A stretch of DNA of 64,000 nt from Pseudomonadota bacterium (lineage in GTDB: Bacteria > Pseudomonadota > Alphaproteobacteria > Rhizobiales > Beijerinckiaceae), in assembly GCA_023450615.1 (NCBI GenBank), contig JAEXGT010000011.1, positions 1 through 64,000 of the forward strand, given 5' to 3'. The notes under the pieces are model-generated. The model did not search any database and was not told where the DNA came from. It saw nothing but the letters and a program-made list of their open reading frames with translations. Position 1 is the first letter of the stretch, and each line of letters opens with the position of its first letter. The position numbers were made by a program, and so were the translations under genes. Shown here piece after piece: positions 55,868-63,983 of this stretch.

Positions 55868-56586
55868 TGCCCCGCTTCGGTCGCGACGAGCAGCCAGTTT
55901 GGATCGCGGCTGCCGAGCTGGCGGGCGAAGGTCCACACATCGGTGACCTCGGCCACCTGATCCTGGCTTCCGTCCACCACATTACCGGACGCGTCACGGG
56001 TCACGGTGATGAGCTGCGAGACGAAACGCACCACGACCTGCCCGGTCTTGCCGTAGACCTCGGCGCCGGCCAGTTCGGCCTTGTCGATGGAGACGAAGGT
56101 TGTCTCGACCCGCTCGCCGCGCTGCTCGCGCTCGGTGATGGCGCGCTCGAAGCCCTCATAGACCTCGCGGGAGAGGAGATCCTTCAGCACCTTGCGGTCG
56201 CCCATGGCGAAGCCGGTGACGATCATTTCGTAAGCGCCCTTGGCTCCTTCGAGGAAGGATGCCGGGTCGAAGCCGGGCTCGGCGCGGGCGATGCTGTCGA
56301 GAGCAGCGGCCATGGGCGTGCCGGGTTCGGCAAAGCCCTTCCAGCGCTCGGCGGTCTGAACCTCGGCTGCCGGACGGGTGCCGTTGGTGCCGGGAAGGCG
56401 CACCACATTGTGATCGGGCTCGGCCGGCGGATTGCCCGGACGAAGCGGCGCATCGCGGCGCGACAGCGGATCAAAGGGCGGTTGCTCGCTCCCGGTCTTC
56501 TGTCCGAGCACGGAGCGGAGGCGCCAGATCACGAAGATGGCGAGTATGATGAAAATAAGGGTCGTGATGTCGAAGGAATCCTGCAT
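55864..56586 (-). CDS. Tim44/TimA-like domain protein
   Basis: 240 aa. N-terminal membrane anchor (FDITTLIFIILAIFVIWRL), a Pro/Arg-rich linker and a Tim44-like domain (FLEGAKGAYEMIVTGFAMGD, EQRGERVETTFVSIDKAEL, QVVVRFVSQLITVTRDASG). Related to mitochondrial Tim44; the bacterial form (TimA) is in the inner membrane. Its gene is divergent from secB, 263 bp away. Confidence 0.92.
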   Translation of the reverse strand: MQDSFDITTLIFIILAIFVIWRLRSVLGQKTGSEQPPFDPLSRRDAPLRPGNPPAEPDHNVVRLPGTNGTRPAAEVQTAERWKGFAEPGTPMAAALDSIARAEPGFDPASFLEGAKGAYEMIVTGFAMGDRKVLKDLLSREVYEGFERAITEREQRGERVETTFVSIDKAELAGAEVYGKTGQVVVRFVSQLITVTRDASGNVVDGSQDQVAEVTDVWTFARQLGSRDPNWLLVATEAGQ

Positions 56587-56849
56587 CGTCGATCCGTTGT
56601 CAGCCTGCCGGAATCCCAGCTGGCGCCGGGGGTTACCCCGAGGTGAAAGGATGTGTTCCTTTGCATATGGGGTCTTCCGGTCGTAACATCCACCTCTCCT
56701 CGCGACAAGCGAAGGAGGCGCGCAAATCTTGCTTCCCGAGGTGGAAACATGATAGCGCGAGGATCCATGGCCCGTTGCCGATCAGGTGCCTTCAATTGTG
56801 AAGCGCCCCGTCCGGGTCGACCGATTACCCTCTCTTCGGAGCATGAAAC

Positions 56850-57338
56850 ATGGCCGACAACCCGGCAAATAACGGAGCGCCCGGCGGCATGCCCGCGCTG
56901 AACGCCCTTGCCCAGTACTGCAAGGATTTCTCGTTCGAGAACCCCAACGCTCCCCGCTCCCTCCAGCAGCAGGCGGAAGGCCCGCAGATCAATCTGCAGG
57001 TCAATGTGAACGCCAAGCAGCTGGCCGAAGCCGATTTCGAGGTGGACCTCACCCTTGAGGGCAATGCCAAGGTCGGCAACGATGTGCTGTTCGCCTTCGA
57101 GCTCACTTATTCCGGTGTGTTCCGCGTGCAGAACATCCCGCAGGATCAGCTGCATCCGGTGGTGATGATCGAGTGCCCGCGTCTGCTCTTCCCCTTCGCC
57201 CGTCAGATCGTGGCGGAATCGGTGCGCAACGGCGGCTTCCCTCCGCTCTACATCGACCCGATCGATTTCGTGGCTCTCTACCGCCAGCGCGCGGCCGAGA
57301 TGCAGGCCGAGCAGGGCGGTCAGACCCTGTCGTCGTAA
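56850..57338 (+). CDS. secB: Protein-export chaperone SecB
   Basis: Tetrameric cytosolic chaperone for Sec preproteins. 162 aa; NAPRSLQQQAEGPQINLQVN, LFAFELTYSGVFRVQNIP and CPRLLFPFARQIVAE with GGFPPLYIDPIDFVALY are the family signatures. The 263-bp upstream gap shows no gene. A terminator follows. Confidence 0.97.
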   Translation: MADNPANNGAPGGMPALNALAQYCKDFSFENPNAPRSLQQQAEGPQINLQVNVNAKQLAEADFEVDLTLEGNAKVGNDVLFAFELTYSGVFRVQNIPQDQLHPVVMIECPRLLFPFARQIVAESVRNGGFPPLYIDPIDFVALYRQRAAEMQAEQGGQTLSS

Positions 57339-57361
57339 AAGAATTTCGTTTTACGGATTAG

Positions 57362-57392
57362 AGGCGGAGCGGGCGACTGCTCCGCCTTTTTT
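57362..57392 (+). terminator. Intrinsic terminator after secB
   Basis: AGGCGGAGC/GCTCCGCCT, 9-bp perfect stem, 8-nt loop, six T. Confidence 0.9.
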
Positions 57393-57405
57393 GTTTTGCG
57401 CACGT

Positions 57406-57462
57406 CATGGCCGGGCTGTCCCAGCCATTCACGTCTTCCCAGCCTCTGCTCCTCAGGATGAG
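57406..57462. repeat. Repeat remnants after secB
   Basis: CATGGCCGGG (57406) with an imperfect CCCAGCCAT partner, then CTCCTCAGGATGAG (57449-57462), an arm of the element described at 3621; the following GGTGGAGGGTG resembles 3718-3728 (GTTGAGGGTGG). The area 57393-57514 holds no gene. Confidence 0.6.
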
Positions 57463-57514
57463 GTGGAGGGTGTGGAATCGGTGATACCGGGAGCGGTCGT
57501 GAAGGGGGTTCGTT

Positions 57515-58249
57515 TTAAGACGACGCTTCCGGCGAAGCCTCGCCGAGATATTCGCGCCAGAGCGAGTTTGCTCCGAGCTGCTCGATGAAGGCTGCATGCG
57601 CGGCCCGTTCTTCCTCCGTGAGACGCGAGATCATGGGGCGGGGCTTTGCCTCGCGCGACCCATTCGCATCGGTGCGCAAAGCGGGGCCGCTGCCTTTCAT
57701 CGGCTGCGCGGAGAGATCGAAACCCACCTGCCGGCCACCGATCAGCTCGATATACACTTCCGCGAGAATTTCGGAATCGAGCAACGCGCCGTGCTTGGTG
57801 CGCTTGGAATTGTCGATGCCATAGCGCGAGCAGAGCGCATCGAGATTGTTCGACGCGCCCGGATGCTTGCGGCGCGCCATGATGAGCGTGTCGACCGCGT
57901 CCGCCAGATTGAGCTGCGGATGACCGGTGCGCGCGAATTCCGCGTTGATGAAGCCGATATCGAAGGGCGCATTGTGAATGACGAGACGTCCGTCACGGAT
58001 GAAATCGTAGAACTCGTCGGCGATCGCGGCAAAAACCGGCTTGTCGGCCAGGAACTCGTCGCTCAGCCCGTGCACGGCGAAGGCGCCGGGATGAACCGGG
58101 CATTCCGGGTTGATATAGACGTGATAGGTCTTGCCCGTCGGAATGTGGTTGAGCAGCTCGACGCAGCCGATTTCGACGATCCGGTCGCCCTTGGCGTGGT
58201 CGGTGCCGGTGGTTTCGGTATCGAGAACGATCTCACGCAGCATCGTCAT
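57515..58249 (-). CDS. dnaQ: DNA polymerase III epsilon subunit (proofreading exonuclease)
   Basis: 244 aa DEDDh exonuclease. Catalytic residues visible: Asp10 and Glu12 (VLDTETTG), Asp97 (HNAPFDIGFIN), His153 and Asp158 (KHGALLDSEILAEVY). The C-terminal part binds the polymerase core. Overlaps coaE by 4 nt. Last gene of ppsR-maf-aroE-coaE-dnaQ, transcribed away from the putative origin. Confidence 0.96.
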   Translation of the reverse strand: MTMLREIVLDTETTGTDHAKGDRIVEIGCVELLNHIPTGKTYHVYINPECPVHPGAFAVHGLSDEFLADKPVFAAIADEFYDFIRDGRLVIHNAPFDIGFINAEFARTGHPQLNLADAVDTLIMARRKHPGASNNLDALCSRYGIDNSKRTKHGALLDSEILAEVYIELIGGRQVGFDLSAQPMKGSGPALRTDANGSREAKPRPMISRLTEEERAAHAAFIEQLGANSLWREYLGEASPEASS

Positions 58250-58854
58250 GCACTCACATATTGACGGCGGCCCGGCCGCCCGGCGAGGCAGGCCAGGATG
58301 GAACGGACCTGAGCCTCGGCGGACGCAAAGCCGCGGCTCGTATCGACAAGAAAATGCGCGCGCTGACGCTTTTGCGCATCCGGCATCTGTTTACTCAGGA
58401 TTTTGTGAAAAGTCTCTTGCGTCATGCCCGGACGGGACATGACACGCTGCCGCTGCACGTCCTCCGGCGCGGTGACGACGAGAACCGCGTCGCAGCGGAC
58501 ATTGCCCTTCGTTTCGAAGAGAAGCGGGATGTCGAGCACGGCGATCAAGGCCGTCGAGACACGCGCCAGAAAGTTTTCCTCTTCCTCGCGCACCAGCGGA
58601 TGCACGATGTTTTCCAGGCGCTTCAGCTTTTCCGCATCATTGAGCACGGCGTCGGCCAATCTGCGGCGATTGACCACGCCGTCGCTGACCGTTCCGGGAA
58701 AGGCCTTTTCGATCAGTGGCGCGGCGCGTCCGCGATAGAGCGCGTGGACGGCAGCATCCGCATCGTGCACCGGAACGCCGAGCTGCCGGAAGAGATCGGC
58801 GGTCGCCGATTTTCCCATGCCGATGGAGCCGGTGAGGCCGAGCACGAAGGTCAT
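58246..58854 (-). CDS. coaE: Dephospho-CoA kinase CoaE
   Basis: Last step of coenzyme A synthesis. 202 aa. P-loop GLTGSIGMGKSATADLF (Lys15, Ser16), VHDADAAVHALY and PLLFETKGNVRCDAVLVV. Overlaps aroE by 4 nt at its start and dnaQ by 4 nt at its end. Confidence 0.95.
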   Translation of the reverse strand: MTFVLGLTGSIGMGKSATADLFRQLGVPVHDADAAVHALYRGRAAPLIEKAFPGTVSDGVVNRRRLADAVLNDAEKLKRLENIVHPLVREEEENFLARVSTALIAVLDIPLLFETKGNVRCDAVLVVTAPEDVQRQRVMSRPGMTQETFHKILSKQMPDAQKRQRAHFLVDTSRGFASAEAQVRSILACLAGRPGRRQYVSA

Positions 58855-59699
58855 TTCGAAGACTCGAGATCGGCAACGATGAGCGCGCGCAGTTCCGGCG
58901 TCACTTCCGGCTTCACGCCGAACCAGCGTTCGAAACCCGGCACCGCCTGATGGAGCAGCATTCCCAAACCATCGACCGTCCGCAGCCCATGCGCTTCCGC
59001 CGCCGCAAGCAACGGGGTCTTTAACGGCACATAGACGATATCGGAAACGATGGCGTTGCCCGGAGCCTTGGCAAGATCGATGCTCAGAGGCGGCTGGCCC
59101 GCCATGCCGAGCGATGTGGTGTTGACGATGAGCTGCGATTGACCGAGCGCGGAATCGAGATCGTCCCAGGCCAGAGCCACCAATTCGACCGGGCTGTATC
59201 GCTGGAAATCGCGCACCAGCTCCTCAGCCTTCGCGACGGTTCGGTTGGCAACGAGGATGCGCTTCAAGGAACGGTCCTGCAGGCCCGCGACGATGCCGCG
59301 CGCAGCGCCGCCCGCGCCGAGAATGAGCACCGTATCCACACTCTGCTCCCAGCCTTTCCCCAAGCTGAGATCGAGATTGGTCATGAAGCCGAGCACGTCG
59401 GTGTTGTCGCCCCACAGCACATTGTTTTCGATCCAGACCGTGTTGACCGCCTTCAGGCGCTCCGCGCGCTCTGTCCTGCGTGTAACGCCGGCGAAGGCGG
59501 CTTCCTTATGCGGGATCGTGACATTGCCGCCGGCAAAGCCCCGCTCGTGAAAACCATCCAGGAAATTCCCGAAGTTCACAGGCTCCACATCGATGCGCTC
59601 GTACGATCCCGTAATGCCGTGATGCTTCAGCCAATAGCCATGAATCATCGGCGAACGGGAATGCTTGATCGGATGGCCAACGATGAAGGCCTTGGTCAT
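58851..59699 (-). CDS. aroE: Shikimate dehydrogenase AroE
   Basis: NADPH-dependent reduction of 3-dehydroshikimate. 282 aa. GHPIKHSRSPMIHGYW (substrate site), catalytic Lys65 in NVTIPHKEAAF and Asp101 in GDNTDVLGF, NADP site LILGAGGAARGIVAGL. Twelve bp after maf. Confidence 0.95.
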   Translation of the reverse strand: MTKAFIVGHPIKHSRSPMIHGYWLKHHGITGSYERIDVEPVNFGNFLDGFHERGFAGGNVTIPHKEAAFAGVTRRTERAERLKAVNTVWIENNVLWGDNTDVLGFMTNLDLSLGKGWEQSVDTVLILGAGGAARGIVAGLQDRSLKRILVANRTVAKAEELVRDFQRYSPVELVALAWDDLDSALGQSQLIVNTTSLGMAGQPPLSIDLAKAPGNAIVSDIVYVPLKTPLLAAAEAHGLRTVDGLGMLLHQAVPGFERWFGVKPEVTPELRALIVADLESSK

Positions 59700-59711
59700 G
59701 GTTCGAGAATC

Positions 59712-60329
59712 CTAAAGGGCAAGGCAGCCAAGACGGCGCAACGCGGAGAGAAGCGGGAGCAGGGGAAGCCCCAGAATGGTGGAGTGATCGCCCTCGATCG
59801 AATCGAACAGGTGCACGCCGAAGCCTTCATAGTGATAGATGCCGACGCTGTGGAGCACATCGGGCCCCGCGAGTTCGAGATAGAGATCGATGGCCTCGCC
59901 GGTCAGCGGCCGCATGGTGAGGATGGCGGTCGCCGTGAAACTTTCCGCCACCTTCCCGCCGATGGCGATGGCGCCGGCGGAGTGAAGAGAGTGGCTTTGT
60001 CCGGAGAGCAACTGCAATTGCCGCCGCGCGGCATCGCGGTCGGCTGCCTTGTGAAACACCTCACCCCCGCAGGCGAGAACCTGATCGGCGCCGAGCACGA
60101 TCCGATGGGGATTGCGGCGGCTGACCGCAAGCGCCTTCTCCGCGGCAAGGCGCGCGGCGAGAGCGGATGGATCGAGCCTCTCGCCTTCCGCAGCCGCTTC
60201 GATCGCACGTTCGTCCACATCGGGGCTTTGCGTCTCGACAGACAGGCCTGCGCTGACCAGCAACGCAAGGCGCGTCGAGCTGGTCGAGGCAAGAAGGAGT
60301 TTCTCTGAAGGAGACCAGAGCGCGGGCAT
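59712..60329 (-). CDS. Maf-family nucleoside triphosphate pyrophosphatase
   Basis: 205 aa, hydrolyses non-canonical or excess NTPs (dTTP/UTP or m7GTP types). LLLASTSSTRLALLVSAGL replaces the usual Ser-Pro-Arg-Arg by Ser-Thr-Arg, a variation typical of the YceF branch; IVLGADQVLACGGEVFHKA holds the catalytic Asp. Four bp after ppsR. Confidence 0.9.
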   Translation of the reverse strand: MPALWSPSEKLLLASTSSTRLALLVSAGLSVETQSPDVDERAIEAAAEGERLDPSALAARLAAEKALAVSRRNPHRIVLGADQVLACGGEVFHKAADRDAARRQLQLLSGQSHSLHSAGAIAIGGKVAESFTATAILTMRPLTGEAIDLYLELAGPDVLHSVGIYHYEGFGVHLFDSIEGDHSTILGLPLLPLLSALRRLGCLAL

Positions 60330-60333
60330 GGGA

Positions 60334-61167
60334 TCACTCAGCGATGAATTTCAAACGGTGGTCACGGTAGAGATCGATGATCGCCGCCGCCGTTTCCTCG
60401 ATGGAACGGCGCGTCACATCGATCACCGGCCAGCCATGACGGGCGAAGAGACGGCGCGAGGCCGCGATTTCCTCGGCCACCGCATCGCGATCCACGTAAG
60501 ATGTATCGTCATCCGCTTTCAAGCTGAGCAGCCTGTTCTGGCGGATCTGCACGATCCGCTCCGGCGTCGCCACGAGGCCGACGACGAGGGCCTTCCTCGC
60601 TGTCTCCAGTTTCGGCGGCAGAGGCATTCCCGGAACGAGAGGGAAATTGGCGGTCTTCAACCCACGATTGGCGAGATAGACGGCCGTCGGCGTTTTCGAC
60701 GTGCGGCTCACCCCCATGAGGATCACATCCGCGTCGTCCAGATCGTCGGGCAAATGCCCATCGTCGTGGAGGAGGGTAAAGTTCATGGCGTCGATACGCT
60801 TGAAATATTCCGCATTCAGCATGTGCTGCGCGCCGGGCCGGGCGGTGGAATGCGTGCCGAGATAGGACGAGATCATCTGGTGCACGGGCTCGAGCACGGA
60901 CAGATAAGGCGAGCCCGTGGCGCGGCAGACCTCTTCCAGGCGGGCCGTGAGGTCATTGTCCACCAGAGTGTAGAGCACGATGCCAGGCGCGGTTTCGATT
61001 TCGGAGAGCACGCGCTCGAGCTGCGTGGTGGAGCGCACGAGCGGATAGACATGCTCTATCGCGGCGACACCTTCATACTGCGCCACCACGGCGCGGGCGA
61101 CCGTGATCAGCGTTTCACCTGTGGAGTCGGAGACGAGATGAAGATGAAAATAGCTGCGTCCCGCCAC
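60334..61167 (-). CDS. ppsR: Pyruvate phosphate/water dikinase regulatory protein (DUF299)
   Basis: ADP-dependent bifunctional Ser/Thr kinase/phosphorylase controlling PPDK or PEP synthase. 277 aa. FHLHLVSDSTGETLITVARA N-terminus and the P-loop-like VILMGVSRTSKTPTAVYLAN near 148-165, plus DVTRRSIEETAAAI. Which dikinase it regulates is not visible here. It flanks the putative origin, a typical rhizobial landmark. Confidence 0.92.
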   Translation of the reverse strand: MAGRSYFHLHLVSDSTGETLITVARAVVAQYEGVAAIEHVYPLVRSTTQLERVLSEIETAPGIVLYTLVDNDLTARLEEVCRATGSPYLSVLEPVHQMISSYLGTHSTARPGAQHMLNAEYFKRIDAMNFTLLHDDGHLPDDLDDADVILMGVSRTSKTPTAVYLANRGLKTANFPLVPGMPLPPKLETARKALVVGLVATPERIVQIRQNRLLSLKADDDTSYVDRDAVAEEIAASRRLFARHGWPVIDVTRRSIEETAAAIIDLYRDHRLKFIAE

Positions 61168-61397
61168 GGCGGATCTCCCAGGCTAGAGCGGCGCATCTCA
61201 TCGGCGCGCAGGGGTCGGTATAGGAGTCGATAAATGTGGATAGAACGCCTGGTTTACGAGGTCCAGCTAAAGGGGGCTGTGATCTTCAGGGGCAACCATC
61301 AACAATCCAACTTCTTGTGTGAGTCTGAATCCTCATGATTGGGGGAATCCGGCACGAATCACGTTTCATTGTGGCGTTAACCTTCCGTTCAAATTCG

Positions 61398-61412
61398 TTA
61401 ACGGGCTGTTAA
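61398..61412. promoter_or_regulatory. CtrA box 1 (exact TTAA-N7-TTAA)
   Basis: TTAA-CGGGCTG-TTAA matches the full CtrA consensus. A degenerate box TTAA-CCTTCCG-TTCA lies 21 bp to its left. In Caulobacter CtrA binding at such boxes blocks replication initiation and also touches the hemE promoter. Confidence 0.75.
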
Positions 61413-61456
61413 GGTTTAAGAATTCGGAAACGATTGAGGCAGGCGTGCCCCAGCCG

Positions 61457-61471
61457 TTAATGAACAGTTAA
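61457..61471. promoter_or_regulatory. CtrA box 2 (exact TTAA-N7-TTAA)
   Basis: TTAA-TGAACAG-TTAA, second exact CtrA consensus site, 59 bp from the first and 126 bp before the hemE start. Confidence 0.75.
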
Positions 61472-61541
61472 CGGCCCGCCCTATGTGGAAGGGTTGTGGA
61501 CGGGGTTGCGGCTTTGCGATTCACGGCCCAAGAGAAACAGC

Positions 61542-61565
61542 AGATTCTTAGATTCAAAGATTATT
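61542..61565. repeat. AT-rich 8-bp tandem repeat, candidate DNA-unwinding element
   Basis: AGATTCTT, AGATTCAA, AGATTATT: three head-to-tail 8-mers, followed by CTTTTAAGAG. Two of them contain a GATTC methylation site. Located between the CtrA boxes and hemE, just before the hemE ribosome site, so it may also serve the hemE leader. Confidence 0.6.
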
Positions 61566-61582
61566 CTTTTAAGAGAGGGCCT

Positions 61583-62620
61583 GTGAGCGAGCGTCCCACC
61601 AAAGCGATCCTCCGCGTGCTGAACGGCGAACCGGTCTGGCCATTGCCAATCTGGATCATGCGACAGGCAGGCCGTTATCTGCCGGAATACCGGGAAACCC
61701 GGAAGCAGGCCGGTTCCTTCCTGGACCTCTGCTACAATCCAAGGCTTGCCGAGGAGGTGACGCTTCAGCCGATCCGCCGCTTCGGCTTCGATGCCTCGAT
61801 CCTGTTCTCGGATATCCTCGTCATTCCCCATGCGCTGGGGCAGGACGTGCGCTTCGTGGAGAACGAAGGTCCCAAGCTCGATCCGGTCACGTCGGAGAAG
61901 GATTTTTCGAGGCTTGCCGATGAGCTCCCCCTGGAGCGTCTCAACCCGGTCTTCGAAACCCTCGATCGCCTGAGGCAGTCGCTTCCCAAGGAAACCACGC
62001 TTCTCGGCTTCTGCGGCGCACCCTGGACGGTGGCGAGTTACATGATCGCCGGAAAGGGCACGCCGGATCAGGCTCCGGCCAGGATCACGGCCTATCGCGA
62101 TCCGGTCTTCATGGACGCGCTCATCGACCGGCTGGTACGGGCATCGACCGCCTATCTGATCCGACAGATCGATGCGGGCGCCGAGGCCGTCCAGATCTTC
62201 GAGAGCTTCGGTTCGGCCCTGCCGCCTGCTCTTTTCGACCGGCTCTCGCTCAACCCGATCCGCAAGATGGTGGAAGGCCTTAAAAGCGCCCGTCCCCAGG
62301 CCAAGGTCATCGTCTTCGTGCGCGGCGGTGGCGCGAACCTTCACCGCTTCGCATCGGCGGGAATCGGCGATGCGCTGGCGCTGGACTGGACCCTCGATCC
62401 GGCCCTCGTGCTGCCGACGCTGCCGAGCACGGTTGCGACCCAGGGCAATCTCGATCCGCTGGCGCTGATCGCCGGCGGTGCGCCGCTGGAGCAGGGCGTC
62501 GACCACATCCTTCAGGCCGTGCGCGGCCGTCCGCATATCTTCAATCTCGGCCACGGAATCCTTCCGGAGACGCCGATCGCGCATGTCGAGCAGATGATCG
62601 CTCGCGTCCGGGGGGCTTAA
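61583..62620 (+). CDS. hemE: Uroporphyrinogen decarboxylase HemE
   Basis: Converts uroporphyrinogen III to coproporphyrinogen III in heme synthesis. 345 aa from GTG 61583, preceded by AAGAGAGGG; the open frame from 61496 runs through the AT-rich repeat and is not coding. PIWIMRQAGRYLPEYRETR and LLGFCGAPWTVASYMI are the family signatures. Next to hemJ. Confidence 0.96.
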   Translation: MSERPTKAILRVLNGEPVWPLPIWIMRQAGRYLPEYRETRKQAGSFLDLCYNPRLAEEVTLQPIRRFGFDASILFSDILVIPHALGQDVRFVENEGPKLDPVTSEKDFSRLADELPLERLNPVFETLDRLRQSLPKETTLLGFCGAPWTVASYMIAGKGTPDQAPARITAYRDPVFMDALIDRLVRASTAYLIRQIDAGAEAVQIFESFGSALPPALFDRLSLNPIRKMVEGLKSARPQAKVIVFVRGGGANLHRFASAGIGDALALDWTLDPALVLPTLPSTVATQGNLDPLALIAGGAPLEQGVDHILQAVRGRPHIFNLGHGILPETPIAHVEQMIARVRGA

Positions 62621-62625
62621 AGGAA

Positions 62626-63051
62626 ATGCTGTATCTCTGGCTCAAGGCGCTTCACGTCATCGCCGTCATCGCCTGGATGGCGGGCATGCTCTATCTGCCG
62701 CGCCTCTTCGTCTATCACGCCGACACGCAGAAGGGCTCGATCCAGTCCGAGACCTTCAAGATCATGGAACGTCGGCTCCTGAAGGCGATCATCAATCCGG
62801 CCATGATCGCCACATGGGTGCTCGGCCTCTACCTTCTCTGGGACGGCGGCTGGTACAAGTCCGGCTGGATGCACGCCAAGATCGCCCTTGTACTGCTCCT
62901 CTCCGGCCTTCACGGCGTCTATGTGCGCCGCCTGAAGGATTTCGCTGCGGACAAGAACACCAAATCCGCGAAATATTATCGCGTCCTCAACGAGGTGCCG
63001 ACGGTTCTGATGATCGGCATCGTGATCCTGGTGATCGTGAAGCCGTTCTGA
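62626..63051 (+). CDS. hemJ: Protoporphyrinogen oxidase HemJ
   Basis: Membrane enzyme oxidising protoporphyrinogen IX. 141 aa with four spans; conserved His10 (ALHVIAVIAWMAGMLYLPRL) and the MHAKIALVLLLSGLHG region. Five bp after hemE, so cotranscribed; hemE-hemJ-rho is a standard rhizobial order. Formerly annotated as CopD-like UPF0093. Confidence 0.94.
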   Translation: MLYLWLKALHVIAVIAWMAGMLYLPRLFVYHADTQKGSIQSETFKIMERRLLKAIINPAMIATWVLGLYLLWDGGWYKSGWMHAKIALVLLLSGLHGVYVRRLKDFAADKNTKSAKYYRVLNEVPTVLMIGIVILVIVKPF

Positions 63052-63064
63052 CAGGGCGGTGCAC

Positions 63065-63784
63065 ATGCCGAAGCAACTCGTCGCCCTGGCCGCGCGCAAC
63101 AACGCGGAATGGTGCGATGCCGTCTGCCGCGCTCATGGCAGGGGAGGCGGGTTCGATGATGCGTTATGGCTCAGCCCTCATGATAAGCCCCGCTTCTATC
63201 CCGATGCGGTGACGCTGGCCGGTGAAGAATCCGAAGCGCGGATCGTCGATGCCGTTTCGAAGCTCATCGCCCTTCGGCCACACCGCGGATGGGCGGTTAA
63301 GGACAGCTTTTGCTGCATCGACCTCTCGGGGCTCGGCTTCGCGCCTCTGTTCGATGCGCATTGGATTTTTCGCCATCCTCCCGGCCAGGATATTCCCCGA
63401 CCGGACGTGACGGCCCGCATCCTGCGCGAGGAGAATGAGATCGCCGCCTGGTCGGATGCCTGGAACGGCGGCTCATCCGGCGATATTCCCTTCAAGCCGG
63501 CTCTTCGGAGCGAACCCGGAATTCTTTTCGTGCAAGTCGAACATTCGGGAGCGATCATCGGCGGCGGCATTCTCTCGAAAGGCGCAGGCGTCGTAGGTTT
63601 TTCGAACGTCTTTTCCATCGGTCCCGATGCGGATGCCGTCTGGCAGTCCCTGATCGGTTGCGCGGGCGTGAGCTTCCCAGGCTGGTCTCTCGTTGGTTAC
63701 GAGCGCGGAGAGGATCTGGAAGCGGCTTGCAGGAATGGTTTCCAGGTCATCGGCCCGTTGCGGGTCTGGCACCGGCCTGAATGA
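63065..63784 (+). CDS. GNAT-like protein of unknown substrate
   Basis: 239 aa from ATG 63065 (an in-frame GTG at 63059 is also possible; no strong ribosome site). N-terminal half begins NNAEWCDAVCRAHGRGGGFD, with FDDALWLSPHDKPRFYPDAV; C-terminal half (GAIIGGGILSKGAGVVGFSN, WSLVGYERGEDLEAACRNGF) ends PLRVWHRPE, recalling an acetyltransferase fold with the usual acetyl-CoA loop weak. Assignment is tentative; not essential to the heme genes before it. Confidence 0.6.
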   Translation: MPKQLVALAARNNAEWCDAVCRAHGRGGGFDDALWLSPHDKPRFYPDAVTLAGEESEARIVDAVSKLIALRPHRGWAVKDSFCCIDLSGLGFAPLFDAHWIFRHPPGQDIPRPDVTARILREENEIAAWSDAWNGGSSGDIPFKPALRSEPGILFVQVEHSGAIIGGGILSKGAGVVGFSNVFSIGPDADAVWQSLIGCAGVSFPGWSLVGYERGEDLEAACRNGFQVIGPLRVWHRPE

Positions 63785-63802
63785 TATCACCCTGAAGGGG
63801 GC

Positions 63803-63831
63803 TTGAGAAAATCCGCGAACGCGGCTATAAA
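63803..63831 (+). promoter_or_regulatory. rho promoter
   Basis: TTGAGA (63803-63808), exactly 17 bp, TATAAA (63826-63831): the best sigma70-type match seen in the window. It predicts a leader of about 145 nt before the rho ATG. Confidence 0.75.
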
Positions 63832-63874
63832 GGTCTCCTCTTCCATAAAAGACAGGTTGCGCTGCACGGGCCCC

Positions 63875-63918
63875 ACAGGGCTCTTTCAAGTCACCTCCGG
63901 TGAACGGAGCGGCCCTGT
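63875..63918 (+). promoter_or_regulatory. Structured rho leader
   Basis: Outer arms ACAGGGC (63875-63881) and GCCCTGT (63912-63918) enclose an inner hairpin TCACC-TCC-GGTGA (63891-63903). rho is commonly self-attenuated through its leader; whether these structures serve that is inference. Confidence 0.45.
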
Positions 63919-63983
63919 CGGACATTCCCAATCTTTCCCGCGCAATTTTTCACCCGCGCCTATTACTCCGAGAGTGTTCCCCG

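Larger units (their letters stand above)
61168..61582. other. Putative chromosomal replication origin (Caulobacter-like, ppsR-hemE)
   Basis: 415 bp between ppsR and hemE with no gene, clearly more AT-rich than its surroundings. It holds two exact CtrA boxes TTAA-N7-TTAA (61398-61412, 61457-61471) and a near-match TTAA-N7-TTCA (61377-61391). Eight GANTC sites for CcrM lie at 61224, 61321, 61327, 61345, 61356, 61518, 61543 and 61551. TGTGGATAG (61235-61243) is one mismatch from a DnaA box, and two further TGTGGA cores lie at 61484 and 61495. An AT-rich 8-bp tandem repeat completes it. The origin of Caulobacter lies at hemE, and rhizobial origins are mapped near it. Confidence 0.75.

Noticed and set aside
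61496..61582. Earlier in-frame start of hemE
   Set aside because: The extension would translate the AT-rich repeat and has no family match; GTG 61583 has a ribosome site and fits the family length.
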